Source of the DNA: an uncultured Candidatus Melainabacteria bacterium
GTDB lineage: Bacteria; Cyanobacteriota; Vampirovibrionia; Gastranaerophilales; Gastranaerophilaceae
Assembly: GCA_934700385.1 (NCBI GenBank)
Contig: CAKUXO010000026.1
Span: 1-18,627, forward strand
Reading direction: 5' to 3'
DNA length: 18,627 nt
Shown here: one piece after another, positions 6,894 to 13,396 of the stretch
Layout: each line of letters opens with the position of its first letter
How positions within the stretch are numbered: position 1 is the first letter of the stretch
Program-made: the position numbers and the translations under genes
The notes under the pieces: model-generated
Database searches by the model: none
What the model was told of the DNA's origin: nothing
The model's input: the letters and a program-made list of their open reading frames with translations, nothing else

Positions 6894-8696
6894 ACTTCTT
6901 CACTTATTACACTAAGTAAAGAAGATAGGCGTGAACTTCAAGAATTTTTAAACACAATAAATATATCAAAAGAGGATATAAAAAAATATAAAGATTTTAC
7001 CAAGAACCATAGTATAAAAGATGTAAACAAAAATAATAAACTTGTAAAAGAGTATAAAAAAGCATATAGTTATTATAATAATTCAGCTATAGAAACAGAG
7101 GTTGATAATGTTGCGTTGGCTTTGCAATCGTTATTGGGTAACTCGTCTAATAGACAAATTAGAAACTTTGGACTACGTGCTTTCTTCGATTTGGATATAC
7201 GTAAAGAATCACAAAGGGGAAAGAGTGAACTCCAATACATCAAAGGATTTAACGAAAGATACAACACATCACATTACGGATATGGAAGATTATCTGATTA
7301 TGTAAATACTAAAACTTTTTACCAAAAATCCAACAACAACATTGTTGATTTAACAAATGATTTTGAAAAAACTCCATCAATTGATGAAGTTAAAAGTTAT
7401 GTCAATGAAATTGTTGAAAATGGAACAAAGTTTGCAACATTGTCACCTGATTGGTTTGTTGATATTAAAGGTGGTGCAAAGAAAAAAGACCATATTATAA
7501 AATCAAGTAACTTTAAAAATATGAATAAAGCAGAGAAGAAAAGACATAATAAATATATTATGTCTTTAGAAAAATTGCTTGTAAATGCTGAATATGCAGG
7601 AGAAAAAGAAAATACAAAAAAAGACAAAAAACCTAATGTAGAAAAATATCATTATTTTAAAACCGATGTAAAAATAGGAAATAAAACATATCAGTTAATT
7701 TTTGATACGGAAGAATATAAAAATGATAAATCCTCATTGAGTGCGAACGTTTTAAGGCCCGTTAAAAATCTCAATGAGGATACTAACAGTATAAACGATA
7801 ATTCTAAAAACTTCAACCCTAAAACTGTACATCTTTATAACATTAAAGAAATTAAAAATCCAAAAGAATATTATCAAAAAACAAATGAAAGTTTTATTGA
7901 TAAAATTAAAAAAATATTCTCAAATGATGATAAAAAAATTTCTGACTTTCAAAAAATGAATGAATATAGCGATATTAAAGACTTTTTTGATGATATTAAA
8001 GATATCAAAGTAAAAAATTTAACTAAAGATATTGCAAAACAATTAGGTGTAAATGAAAATAATTTGTCTTTTTATGATAAAAACAATAATGTAATATATA
8101 TTAATTATGATATAACTAAAAAGCTGAGTTCAACAGCATTTAATCATTCATTATTTCATGAAATTATTCATGCAAAACAACGCATGATGTATAATTTTGC
8201 AAAAGAAAATTTGAATAATAATGCTTTATCTTCTGAAATAAAAAACGAATTGAAAACATATATTAATTATTTAGATGAAGATAGTAAAGTTATTTCTGAT
8301 TTTGTAAATTATATAAAAGCAAAAAATGTTTCTGATGTTTCTCAACTTGACAGTAGGGGAATAGAACTTTACAATAAATATAAATTTTCATCAACTGAAG
8401 TTGATGCTGATAATTTTGCTATTGCCTTACAATACTTTAGAGGGGAGAGAAATGACAAAGGATTACAACAATTCAATAGAGGATTGGAAAGCGGAAGGGA
8501 TAGCTCTTACTTTCGAGGCGAAAAGCAAAATGATGGAATACAAAAAAGAACGTATGAAGCAATTAAAGAATTCAATGCAAGGCAAAAACATTCTAATGAA
8601 AGGCTTAGCGATTATACAACATATTATCAAGAATTAGAAGATGAAAGTTATAGAGGCTATTTTCAACCTGAAGCTGAAGTTGTAGGCGAAGAATGA
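6894..8696 (+). pseudogene. 5'-truncated mobile-element protein with zinc-peptidase signature
   Basis: One frame stays open for 600 codons, but no ATG, GTG or TTG occurs in it until TTG at 7116, and no ATG before about 7520. No ribosome-binding site or promoter lies between the terminator at 6891 and the frame. The coding-like text begins right after that terminator (SKEDRRELQEFLNTINISKE), so the true 5' end appears lost. Codons 422-426 read HEIIH, followed 80 codons later by EVDADNFA, the HExxH...E pattern of IrrE/ImmA-like zincins. Residues around FVDIKGGAKKKDHIIKSSN loosely recall nuclease-like modules of phage polyvalent proteins; this is weak. It is Lys/Asn-rich and very AT-rich, suggesting transfer. 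The last codons (GEE, stop) lie inside a repeat. Confidence 0.65.
8452..8637 (+). CDS. Possible small overlapping ORF (61 aa)
   Basis: Inside the truncated frame, in another phase, an ATG at 8452 is preceded by AGGGGAGA (8441-8448), among the best Shine-Dalgarno sequences in the window. The product would be a charged, probably helical protein (MTKDYNNSIEDWKAEGIA...) ending in HIIKN. The overlapping main frame also looks coding here, with a repeated YFRGE motif, so dual coding or chance are both possible. No family recognised. Confidence 0.25.
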   Translation: MTKDYNNSIEDWKAEGIALTFEAKSKMMEYKKERMKQLKNSMQGKNILMKGLAIIQHIIKN

Positions 8697-8718
8697 GCCT
8701 TACAAATTCAGTATGCAA
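8685..8718 (+). repeat. Dispersed repeat copy 2
   Basis: GGCGAAGAATGAGCCTTAC, then AAATTC and AGTATGCAA. It differs from copy 3 (8841-8874) only at three positions in the middle. It overlaps the end of the truncated frame and supplies that frame's stop codon. A long stem-loop follows at once. Confidence 0.75.
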
Positions 8719-8757
8719 ATGTTAGTTTTTAGCGTAAGCGTTAAAAACGTTACATTT
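8717..8757 (+). other. Long stem-loop after repeat copy 2
   Basis: AAATGT (8717-8722) pairs with ACATTT (8752-8757). Inside, GTTTTTAGCG (8725-8734) pairs with CGTTAAAAAC (8739-8748) around TAAG, counting one G-T pair. There is no T-run, so it is not a standard terminator. Just after it, AATCCTGTCG (8769-8778) is complementary to CGACAGGATT (8817-8826), giving a second, wider inverted repeat. Confidence 0.5.
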
Positions 8758-8804
8758 ACTCAGGATGTAATCCTGTCGAGATGAAAATTAAATATTAAAA
8801 TTTA

Positions 8805-8827
8805 AAAAAATCGGAACGACAGGATTT
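8805..8827. repeat. Duplicate of the tRNA-Pro 3' end (att-like)
   Basis: These 23 bases recur exactly at 8910-8932: six A, then the 17 bases forming the 3' acceptor strand, T-stem and part of the T-loop of tRNA-Pro. A partial tRNA 3' copy downstream of the intact gene is what tRNA-targeting integrases leave behind. No integrase is in the window, so it may be a relic. Confidence 0.6.
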
Positions 8828-8840
8828 TGCTTAAGCCGTT

Positions 8841-8874
8841 GGCGAAGAATGAGCCTTACGGATTAAGTATGCAA
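8841..8874 (+). repeat. Dispersed repeat copy 3
   Basis: GGCGAAGAATGAGCCTTAC, then GGATTA and AGTATGCAA, nearly identical to copy 2 at 8685-8718. Copies 2 and 3 are each followed by a variable stem-forming stretch, CCTG..GAGA, and then the tRNA 3'-end sequence. A unit of 143 bp (8685-8827) therefore seems duplicated as a 92-bp version (8841-8932). Confidence 0.75.
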
Positions 8875-8915
8875 GGCTAACCGTAGGTTCAACCTGGAGA
8901 CCGATTTTGAAAAAA

Positions 8916-8989
8916 TCGGAACGACAGGATTTGAACCTGCGACCCCTACCACCCCAAGGTAGTACGCTACCAAGCTGCGCCACGTCCCG
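8916..8989 (-). tRNA. tRNA-Pro (anticodon GGG)
   Basis: The minus strand folds as a 74-nt tRNA without encoded CCA. The acceptor is CGGGACG with CGTTCCG and discriminator A. The D-arm contains AGCTTGGTA. The anticodon stem CTACC/GGTAG encloses TTGGGGT, giving anticodon GGG. The T-arm is GCAGG-TTCAAAT-CCTGT. It resembles bacterial tRNA-Pro throughout. It reads CCC/CCU codons. Its 3' end is duplicated at 8805-8827. Confidence 0.93.
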
Positions 8990-9008
8990 ATTATTTATTC
9001 AATTTTCA

Positions 9009-9014
9009 ATTATA
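9009..9014 (-). promoter_or_regulatory. -10 element for tRNA-Pro
   Basis: TATAAT on the minus strand lies 20 bases before the tRNA 5' end, giving a predicted leader of roughly 13 nt. No good -35 match is seen. A second TATAAT lies 17 bases before the adjacent GC-rich repeat (at 9095-9100). Confidence 0.45.
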
Positions 9015-9025
9015 TCTTAGTTTCC

Positions 9026-9078
9026 GACCCTCGGGACTTGCGCACCCCCTTACTAACGAGGGGACCCTGCCACGCCCT
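9026..9078 (-). repeat. GC-rich tandem unit A (RNA-like)
   Basis: This 53-base unit is identical to 9107-9159 and about 68% GC, far above its surroundings. It contains CCCCT/AGGGG as a hairpin. On the minus strand its start (AGGGCGTGGC) resembles the start of the neighbouring tRNA-Pro, and its end (GCAAGTCCCGA) resembles a tRNA T-arm. It lacks a matching acceptor stem, so it is not a working tRNA. Confidence 0.7.
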
Positions 9079-9106
9079 GAATTATGTCTATTTAATTATA
9101 TTTTCA

Positions 9107-9159
9107 GACCCTCGGGACTTGCGCACCCCCTTACTAACGAGGGGACCCTGCCACGCCCT
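9107..9159 (-). repeat. GC-rich tandem unit B (RNA-like)
   Basis: Exact 53-base copy of unit A, 81 bases further on. The AT-rich linkers after A and B resemble each other (both contain TTTAATTAT) but have diverged, while the cores are identical. That suggests selection or recent conversion of the core. Confidence 0.7.
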
Positions 9160-9185
9160 AGGTTTATCTGTTTAATTATTTTTCC

Positions 9186-9238
9186 AACTTTCGGGACTTG
9201 CGCACCTTATCAACAAAGAAGCGCTACCATATCCTGAG
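9186..9238 (-). repeat. GC-rich tandem unit C, diverged
   Basis: Third unit, 79 bases after B. It keeps TCGGGACTTGCGCACC exactly and the ends of the unit, but the middle differs. On the minus strand it reads TGGTAGCGC, like a tRNA D-arm, and GCAAGTCCCGA, like a T-arm half. It may be a decayed tRNA-derived element. Confidence 0.55.
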
Positions 9239-9285
9239 TTAAAAAAATTATACCATAAAGAAAAAATAAAATACAAAAGTTTATC

Positions 9286-9319
9286 AAAAAAAATAAGCCC
9301 TCGAGCGAGAGCTTATTTT
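9286..9319 (-). terminator. Intrinsic terminator after rpsG
   Basis: AAAATAAGC (9290-9298) pairs with GCTTATTTT (9311-9319), with an inner CTCG/CGAG. The minus-strand T-run corresponds to the A-run at 9286-9293. It closes the rpsL-rpsG transcript where fusA is often found. Confidence 0.9.
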
Positions 9320-9338
9320 AAGAATATTGGTTTTAAAA

Positions 9339-9809
9339 TTAATATCTAAAATGAACGAATGCTTTGTTTGCTTCAGCCATTTTATGAGTATCTTCTTTTT
9401 TCTTAACAGCTGCACCGATAGAATTTGAAGCGTCAACGATTTCGTTTGTTAATTTTTCAATCATTGATTTACCATTTCTTTTTCTAGCAGCTTCGATTAG
9501 CCATTGAGAAGCAAGAGCAGTTCCTCTTTCAGGTTTAACATCGATTGGAACTTGATATGTAGAACCACCGATACGACGAGCTTTAACTTCGATTAAAGGA
9601 GTTGCATTTGTTAAAGCTTTTTTAAATGTTTCAATTGGTTCATTTTTAGCTTTTTCTTGAACTTTTTCCATAGTTGTATAGAAAATTCTTTGAGCTACTG
9701 ATTTTTTACCTTTTTTCATTAATCTGTTGATGAATTTTGCAATATCAACACTGTTATATATAGGATCCGGTGCAGGAATACGTTTTGCCGGTTTTGATCT
9801 TCTTGACAT
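9339..9809 (-). CDS. rpsG: 30S ribosomal protein S7
   Basis: S7 nucleates assembly of the 16S rRNA 3' major domain (head) and touches the E-site tRNA. The 156-residue length is the bacterial norm. Diagnostic stretches are the basic MSRRSKPAKR start, FINRLMKKGKKSVAQRIFY, ARRIGGSTYQVPIDVKPERG, and the end KAFVHFRY. It starts 15 bases after rpsL with AAAGG upstream, so the two are cotranscribed. The usual fusA-tuf continuation is missing: a terminator follows and then the repeat/tRNA region. Identity is secure. Confidence 0.98.
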   Translation of the reverse strand: MSRRSKPAKRIPAPDPIYNSVDIAKFINRLMKKGKKSVAQRIFYTTMEKVQEKAKNEPIETFKKALTNATPLIEVKARRIGGSTYQVPIDVKPERGTALASQWLIEAARKRNGKSMIEKLTNEIVDASNSIGAAVKKKEDTHKMAEANKAFVHFRY

Positions 9810-9824
9810 TATTAATTACCTTTC

Positions 9825-10205
9825 TTACTTTTTAGCTTTTGCTTTTTTAGTACCGTATTTAGATCTTGATTGCATTCTGTTTGCAACGCCTTGAGTATCT
9901 AGGGTACCTCTAATAATGTGATATCTAACACCAGGAAGGTCTTTAACCCTGCCGCCTCTGATCAGCACAACAGAGTGCTCTTGAAGATTGTGTCCGATAC
10001 CTGGGATATATGAAGTAACTTCAAATCCGTTAGTTAAACGTACACGAGCAACTTTTCTCATCGCAGAGTTTGGTTTTTTAGGAGTTGTTGTATAAACTCT
10101 TGTGCAAACACCACGTCTTTGAGGACAGTTTGTAAGAGCTGGTGAATTTGTTTTATCTACTATTCTTTTTCTTTCATTTTTAATTAATTGATTAATTGTA
10201 GGCAT
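9825..10205 (-). CDS. rpsL: 30S ribosomal protein S12
   Basis: S12 lies at the decoding centre and affects accuracy. The 126-residue sequence is typical: MPTINQLIKN start, CPQRRGVCTRV, TTPKKPNSAMRKVARVRL, GHNLQEHSVVLIRGGRVKDL and a basic C-terminus. Residues linked to streptomycin resistance are in the sensitive state, Lys43 (PKKPNSA) and Lys88 (RVKDLPG). Asp89, the site methylthiolated by RimO in other bacteria, is present. AGGGG precedes the ATG by six bases. It leads a two-gene operon with rpsG and is divergent from the unknown gene at 10331. Confidence 0.98.
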   Translation of the reverse strand: MPTINQLIKNERKRIVDKTNSPALTNCPQRRGVCTRVYTTTPKKPNSAMRKVARVRLTNGFEVTSYIPGIGHNLQEHSVVLIRGGRVKDLPGVRYHIIRGTLDTQGVANRMQSRSKYGTKKAKAKK

Positions 10206-10318
10206 TTTTTCCCCTTAATATTAGTTACTGTACTATATATTTGACAATAAACAATGCCGGAAGTCAATATGTTTTTTATTTTAATTATTTTTTTGTTAAC
10301 TTTTGTTAAAATTAATTG

Positions 10319-10324
10319 TATAAT
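10319..10324 (+). promoter_or_regulatory. -10 box set for a leaderless transcript
   Basis: A perfect TATAAT ends seven bases before the ATG at 10331, so transcription would start at or next to the start codon. The -35 is weak (TTAACT at 10296-10301 with 17-base spacing). An alternative upstream promoter with perfect TTGACA at 10241-10246 and CAATAT at 10265-10270 also exists. Confidence 0.55.
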
Positions 10325-10330
10325 AATTTT

Positions 10331-10714
10331 ATGAATATCAAAAAACTGATTGAAAAACTTGAAAACGACCTTGGACACTTTTTAATCGCCGAATTATGTA
10401 AAAGTGATCCTTCTAAACGCTCTGGCGGCGAATTATATAAATATAAGGGTTTAAGCATTACAATTAAAACAGAAAGAAAAGATCAAGATAAAATTATTTC
10501 AATCAGAATTGGGGTTTTTGAAGCAGATTTTAAAGTTGAAACATGTGAAAAAGTAAATGGTTCATTATCTCCCCAAGAGGAAGATTTGATTAAAATTTGG
10601 ATGAGCAAAGGCGAAAAGCAAAGAGAATTAAAAGCTCTTTTTAAGCAAAACGAAAACAAAAGGGAAGTTAAAATTGTCCCAATTGACCTTGAAAACTTTT
10701 TTGAAGACGATTAA
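10331..10714 (+). CDS. Hypothetical protein, probably leaderless mRNA
   Basis: I do not recognise this 127-residue protein. It is charged and soluble-looking, with an amphipathic start (MNIKKLIEKLENDLGHFLIAELCK), a likely beta-rich middle (KGLSITIKTERK, then KIISIRIGVFEADFKVE), a helix around PQEEDLIKIWMSKGEKQREL and an acidic end (ENFFEDD). There is no signal or membrane segment. The frame opens at a TTG (10316), but the first ATG is preferred; that TTG is next to the -10 box and would be untranscribed from it. No Shine-Dalgarno exists. Its stop codon overlaps the convergent tgt stop by two bases, leaving no room for a terminator between them. Confidence 0.75.
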   Translation: MNIKKLIEKLENDLGHFLIAELCKSDPSKRSGGELYKYKGLSITIKTERKDQDKIISIRIGVFEADFKVETCEKVNGSLSPQEEDLIKIWMSKGEKQRELKALFKQNENKREVKIVPIDLENFFEDD

Positions 10715-11838
10715 TTTTTAGCTTCAAAACCCTCTAAAAGTTTAGAAGAATATTCTTCAAAATTGCCATTTAAAATTGAATTTCTTAAATCTTTTGCTAA
10801 ATTAATTAAAAAATGGATATTATGAATACTTAAAAGGGTTGCTGCTGTTGATTCTTGTGTTTTATAAAGATGTCTTATATAGGCTTTTGTATGATTGCGG
10901 CATGTCCAACAATTACATTTTTCATCCAATGGCGAAAAATCATCTTCAAATTGTTTATTTTTGATTATTTTATTACCCTGATAAGTGAAAAATGTTCCAT
11001 GACGAGCATTTCTTGTAGGTAAAACGCAATCAAACATATCTATTCCATATTTAATTCCATTAATTAAATCAACTGGTGTTCCCACCCCCATTAAATATCG
11101 AGGTTTATCGAATGGTAATAATGGCGCAGTTATTTCGGTTATATGATTTTTCATAGGAGTTGGTTCACCAACTGAAACTCCACCGATTGCGTAACCAACT
11201 GCATCAAATTTTGAAACAAATTCAGCACTTTCTTTTCTTAAATCATCAAAAAAAGCACCTTGCACAATTGGAAATAATGCTTGAGAATAATTTTTATGAG
11301 CTTCAAAACATCTTTCAAGCCATGCTTTTGTTTTATCAAGCGCACTTCTAGCTTGCTTATAATCACAAGGATATGGCGCACATTCATCAAAAGCCATGAT
11401 GATGTCTGCCCCTAAATCTTCTTGAATTTGCATAGAAATTTCAGGCGAGATAAAATGTTTTGAGCCATTTTTAGGGTCTTGAAAATAAACCCCATCAGCT
11501 GTAATTTTTCTTAATTTTGAAAGAGAAAAAACTTGAAATCCGCCAGAATCAGTTAAAATAGGCTTATGAAAATTCATCCAACCATGTAAACCGCCTGCTG
11601 CTTTTACTCTTTTTGTGCCAGCTCTTAAATACATGTGATATGAATTAGCTAAGATTATTTGAGCGCCGGTTGCAAGAATTTGATCATTTGTTAACATTTT
11701 AACCGAGCTATTTGTTCCAACGGGCATGAATATTGGGGTTTCAATTACCCCATGCGGAGTTGTAAAAAGTCCGGCTCTAGCATTAGATAGAGCCGACGAC
11801 TTTAAAACTTCAAAATTAAAAAAATCTTTGTATGACAT
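10711..11838 (-). CDS. tgt: tRNA-guanine transglycosylase (queuosine pathway)
   Basis: TGT swaps guanine-34 of GUN-anticodon tRNAs (Asp, Asn, His, Tyr) for preQ1 in bacteria, the committing step of queuosine formation. The 375-residue length is normal. Asp97 (TDSGGFQVFSL) is the base-recognition aspartate, and Asp270 before CVLPTRNARHG is the predicted nucleophile. C308-x-C310-x2-C313 with His339 forms the Zn site, with the family's spacing. VGEP and GGVSVG flank the binding pocket. Its ATG directly follows the ndk stop with no gap, so translation is probably coupled, helped by a weak GGTGG inside ndk. Identity is secure. Confidence 0.97.
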   Translation of the reverse strand: MSYKDFFNFEVLKSSALSNARAGLFTTPHGVIETPIFMPVGTNSSVKMLTNDQILATGAQIILANSYHMYLRAGTKRVKAAGGLHGWMNFHKPILTDSGGFQVFSLSKLRKITADGVYFQDPKNGSKHFISPEISMQIQEDLGADIIMAFDECAPYPCDYKQARSALDKTKAWLERCFEAHKNYSQALFPIVQGAFFDDLRKESAEFVSKFDAVGYAIGGVSVGEPTPMKNHITEITAPLLPFDKPRYLMGVGTPVDLINGIKYGIDMFDCVLPTRNARHGTFFTYQGNKIIKNKQFEDDFSPLDEKCNCWTCRNHTKAYIRHLYKTQESTAATLLSIHNIHFLINLAKDLRNSILNGNFEEYSSKLLEGFEAKN

Positions 11839-12309
11839 TTATTGTCTAATTCCACCGTGTTCATCAACTATAATTTCAAACATTGTTTTATAATTTTCAC
11901 ATAAATCAGTGTCATTAAAATATAAATGCAATTCTCTTTCAGCGCTTACAGGGCAATCTGAAGCATGGACTAAGTTTGTTGTTGAATAAGAAGCAAAATC
12001 TGCTCTAATTGAACCTACATCAGCTTCATCTGGTCTTGTGCAACCAACAATGTGTCTTACACCTTTAATTGCGTTGTTACCTTCTACAACCATTGCAACA
12101 ATAGGGCCTGATGTAATAAAATCAATTAATTCAGGATAAAATGGTTTTCCATAGTGTTCTTCATAATGTTTTGCAGCGATTTCAGGAGTTACATTCATCA
12201 TTTTTAATCCTACGATTTTATAGGATTTATCTTCAAATCTTTGGATAATTCTTCCGATTAATCCTCTTTTAACTCCGTCTGGTTTAACTGCTACAAATGT
12301 TCTTTCCAT
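11839..12309 (-). CDS. ndk: Nucleoside diphosphate kinase
   Basis: Ndk transfers the gamma-phosphate of ATP to other nucleoside diphosphates via a phosphohistidine. The 156-residue protein shows the start ERTFVAVKPDGVKRGLIG, the nucleotide-binding region with TRPDEADVGSIRADF, and the active-site segment NLVHASDCPVSAERE with His115 as phosphate carrier. The common HASDS serine is Cys119 here, a conservative change. The C-terminus is slightly longer than in short bacterial forms. GAGGT precedes the ATG. It is the first gene of an ndk-tgt unit and is divergent from the unknown gene at 12486. Confidence 0.97.
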   Translation of the reverse strand: MERTFVAVKPDGVKRGLIGRIIQRFEDKSYKIVGLKMMNVTPEIAAKHYEEHYGKPFYPELIDFITSGPIVAMVVEGNNAIKGVRHIVGCTRPDEADVGSIRADFASYSTTNLVHASDCPVSAERELHLYFNDTDLCENYKTMFEIIVDEHGGIRQ

Positions 12310-12434
12310 AACTACCTCTTTTCAATACAAGATTATTACAACACAATTTCAAAATAAGTGCAAATTTATCTTTTTAATGATAGATTAAAAGCGTAAATTT
12401 TTATTAACAATTTCACAAAAAAGAATTTTTTAAA

Positions 12435-12440
12435 TATAAT
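12435..12440 (+). promoter_or_regulatory. Probable -10 box before the 12486 gene
   Basis: TATAAT lies 45 bases before the ATG, with a weak -35 (TTTCAC at 12411-12416, 18-base spacing). The resulting leader of about 38 nt contains AGGAGT at 12475-12480. Confidence 0.45.
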
Positions 12441-12485
12441 GAAATAGGTCGGAAGTTTATTTAAAAAACAACATAGGAGTTAATA

Positions 12486-12947
12486 ATGCACAAAGGCGGC
12501 ACTTCGCACGGCTTTTTCTCAAATTTACAGACGGGTAGAAAATCAAACGATTATTATGCAAACATAAACACAGCCGTTGCTTTAGGAAAATATCACGTTC
12601 CTCTAAAGCACAAACAGCTTGCTTCAAATTATGTTTTAATTAAAAAAATCTTTGGTTTTGCAGCCGCTTCAATTCCTATCACAAATTCAGATAGAAATGT
12701 TCTTTTGCGCCATGGTTTTCAACCACTTGAATACACAACAATTGCGCAAGTTAACAGGCAAATTGAACAAATGAAAAATTGGTCTAATAGTGGAGATATT
12801 TTATTATCTGCTTATGCCAATGAACTTTTTGAAATAAGAATAAAAGAACTTAAATTTTTAAGATTAACCACAACAAATGGAAGAAGTGTTGAATTTCAAG
12901 ATGGCTATAAAGCACTTGAAAAATACATTGAATATATTGCAGGTTAA
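12486..12947 (+). CDS. Hypothetical protein, 153 aa
   Basis: I do not recognise a family. The protein is soluble-looking, with no signal peptide. The N-terminus is Gly/His/Ser-rich (MHKGGTSHGFFSNLQTG). A mildly hydrophobic stretch with IFGFAAASIPITNS occurs near residues 56-72. The C-terminal half looks helical and is rich in Leu, Glu and Lys (YANELFEIRIKELKFLRL, then GYKALEKYIEYIAG). A clear AGGAGT lies five bases before the ATG, and a promoter-like TATAAT lies further upstream, so expression is likely. The following gene starts 89 bp on with its own strong ribosome-binding site. Confidence 0.75.
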   Translation: MHKGGTSHGFFSNLQTGRKSNDYYANINTAVALGKYHVPLKHKQLASNYVLIKKIFGFAAASIPITNSDRNVLLRHGFQPLEYTTIAQVNRQIEQMKNWSNSGDILLSAYANELFEIRIKELKFLRLTTTNGRSVEFQDGYKALEKYIEYIAG

Positions 12948-13036
12948 CCCCCATGTAAAAAAATGTAAATTAAATTTAGGTCAAAAATGTTGAAAAAAAT
13001 TAATTTAATGGTATTTTCTTATTAGGAGGTATGTCT

Positions 13037-13333
13037 ATGTTAAGATTAATTTCATTTATATTATTCAGCTTATTACTCTTAAATACTCAAGCATTTTGCG
13101 CACAAACCGATGAAAATCAAACTCGTGCAGTAGATAAAAAAGTTTATACAGAAGAAGATTTCAATTTTAACGATAACTCATATTACATTTCAGATGAACA
13201 ATTAAAAGATGCTGAATCAATTGACCAAATCGAAGATAGAAATTCATCTTTCTGGTCTAAAATTATCAATTCAAGTCATTTTTCATCAGGAACTGCTACA
13301 AAAACATATATTCCAATTAACAAAGTTCAATAG
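13037..13333 (+). CDS. Small exported protein of unknown function
   Basis: The product is 98 residues with a Sec signal peptide: Arg3, a hydrophobic core (SFILFSLLLL) and a cleavage site after FCA at residue 22, leaving about 76 residues. The mature part is polar and acidic (EEDFNFNDNSYYISDEQ), with no further Cys and no lipobox, so a periplasmic or secreted peptide is expected. An ATG at 13031 is only one base from AGGAGG (13024-13029), while the ATG at 13037 is seven bases away and starts the signal peptide properly; I chose the latter. A terminator shared with the opposing gene follows. The function is unknown. Confidence 0.8.
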   Translation: MLRLISFILFSLLLLNTQAFCAQTDENQTRAVDKKVYTEEDFNFNDNSYYISDEQLKDAESIDQIEDRNSSFWSKIINSSHFSSGTATKTYIPINKVQ

Positions 13334-13362
13334 AAATTTATTAATAACTTAAGTTTTATATT

Positions 13363-13392
13363 AAAACCCCGCCTTTTTTAGGTGGGGTTTTT
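13363..13392. terminator. Bidirectional terminator
   Basis: AAAACCCCGCC (13364-13374 region) pairs with GGTGGGGTTTTT, with one G-T-type mismatch, around a T-rich loop. T-runs occur in both directions. It ends the small exported gene (+) and the regulator gene cluster (-), whose last stop is at 13397. Confidence 0.85.
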
Positions 13393-13396
13393 AAGA

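Noticed and set aside
8717..8757. Stem-loop as terminator of the truncated frame
   Set aside because: There is no T-run after the stem and the structure lies next to a dispersed repeat, so an element-related role is likelier.
6696..8990. Insertion sequence or intact prophage
   Set aside because: No transposase, integrase or terminal inverted repeats are visible; only fragments and att-like repeats.
9026..9238. CRISPR-like pattern (53-base repeats, ~28-base spacers)
   Set aside because: Only two exact copies exist, the linkers resemble one another rather than being unique, the repeat is too long and no cas gene is in view.
9026..9238. Three additional functional tRNA genes
   Set aside because: The ends resemble tRNA, but the 5' and 3' ends do not pair as an acceptor stem, the D-loop is missing in units A and B and no proper anticodon arm forms.
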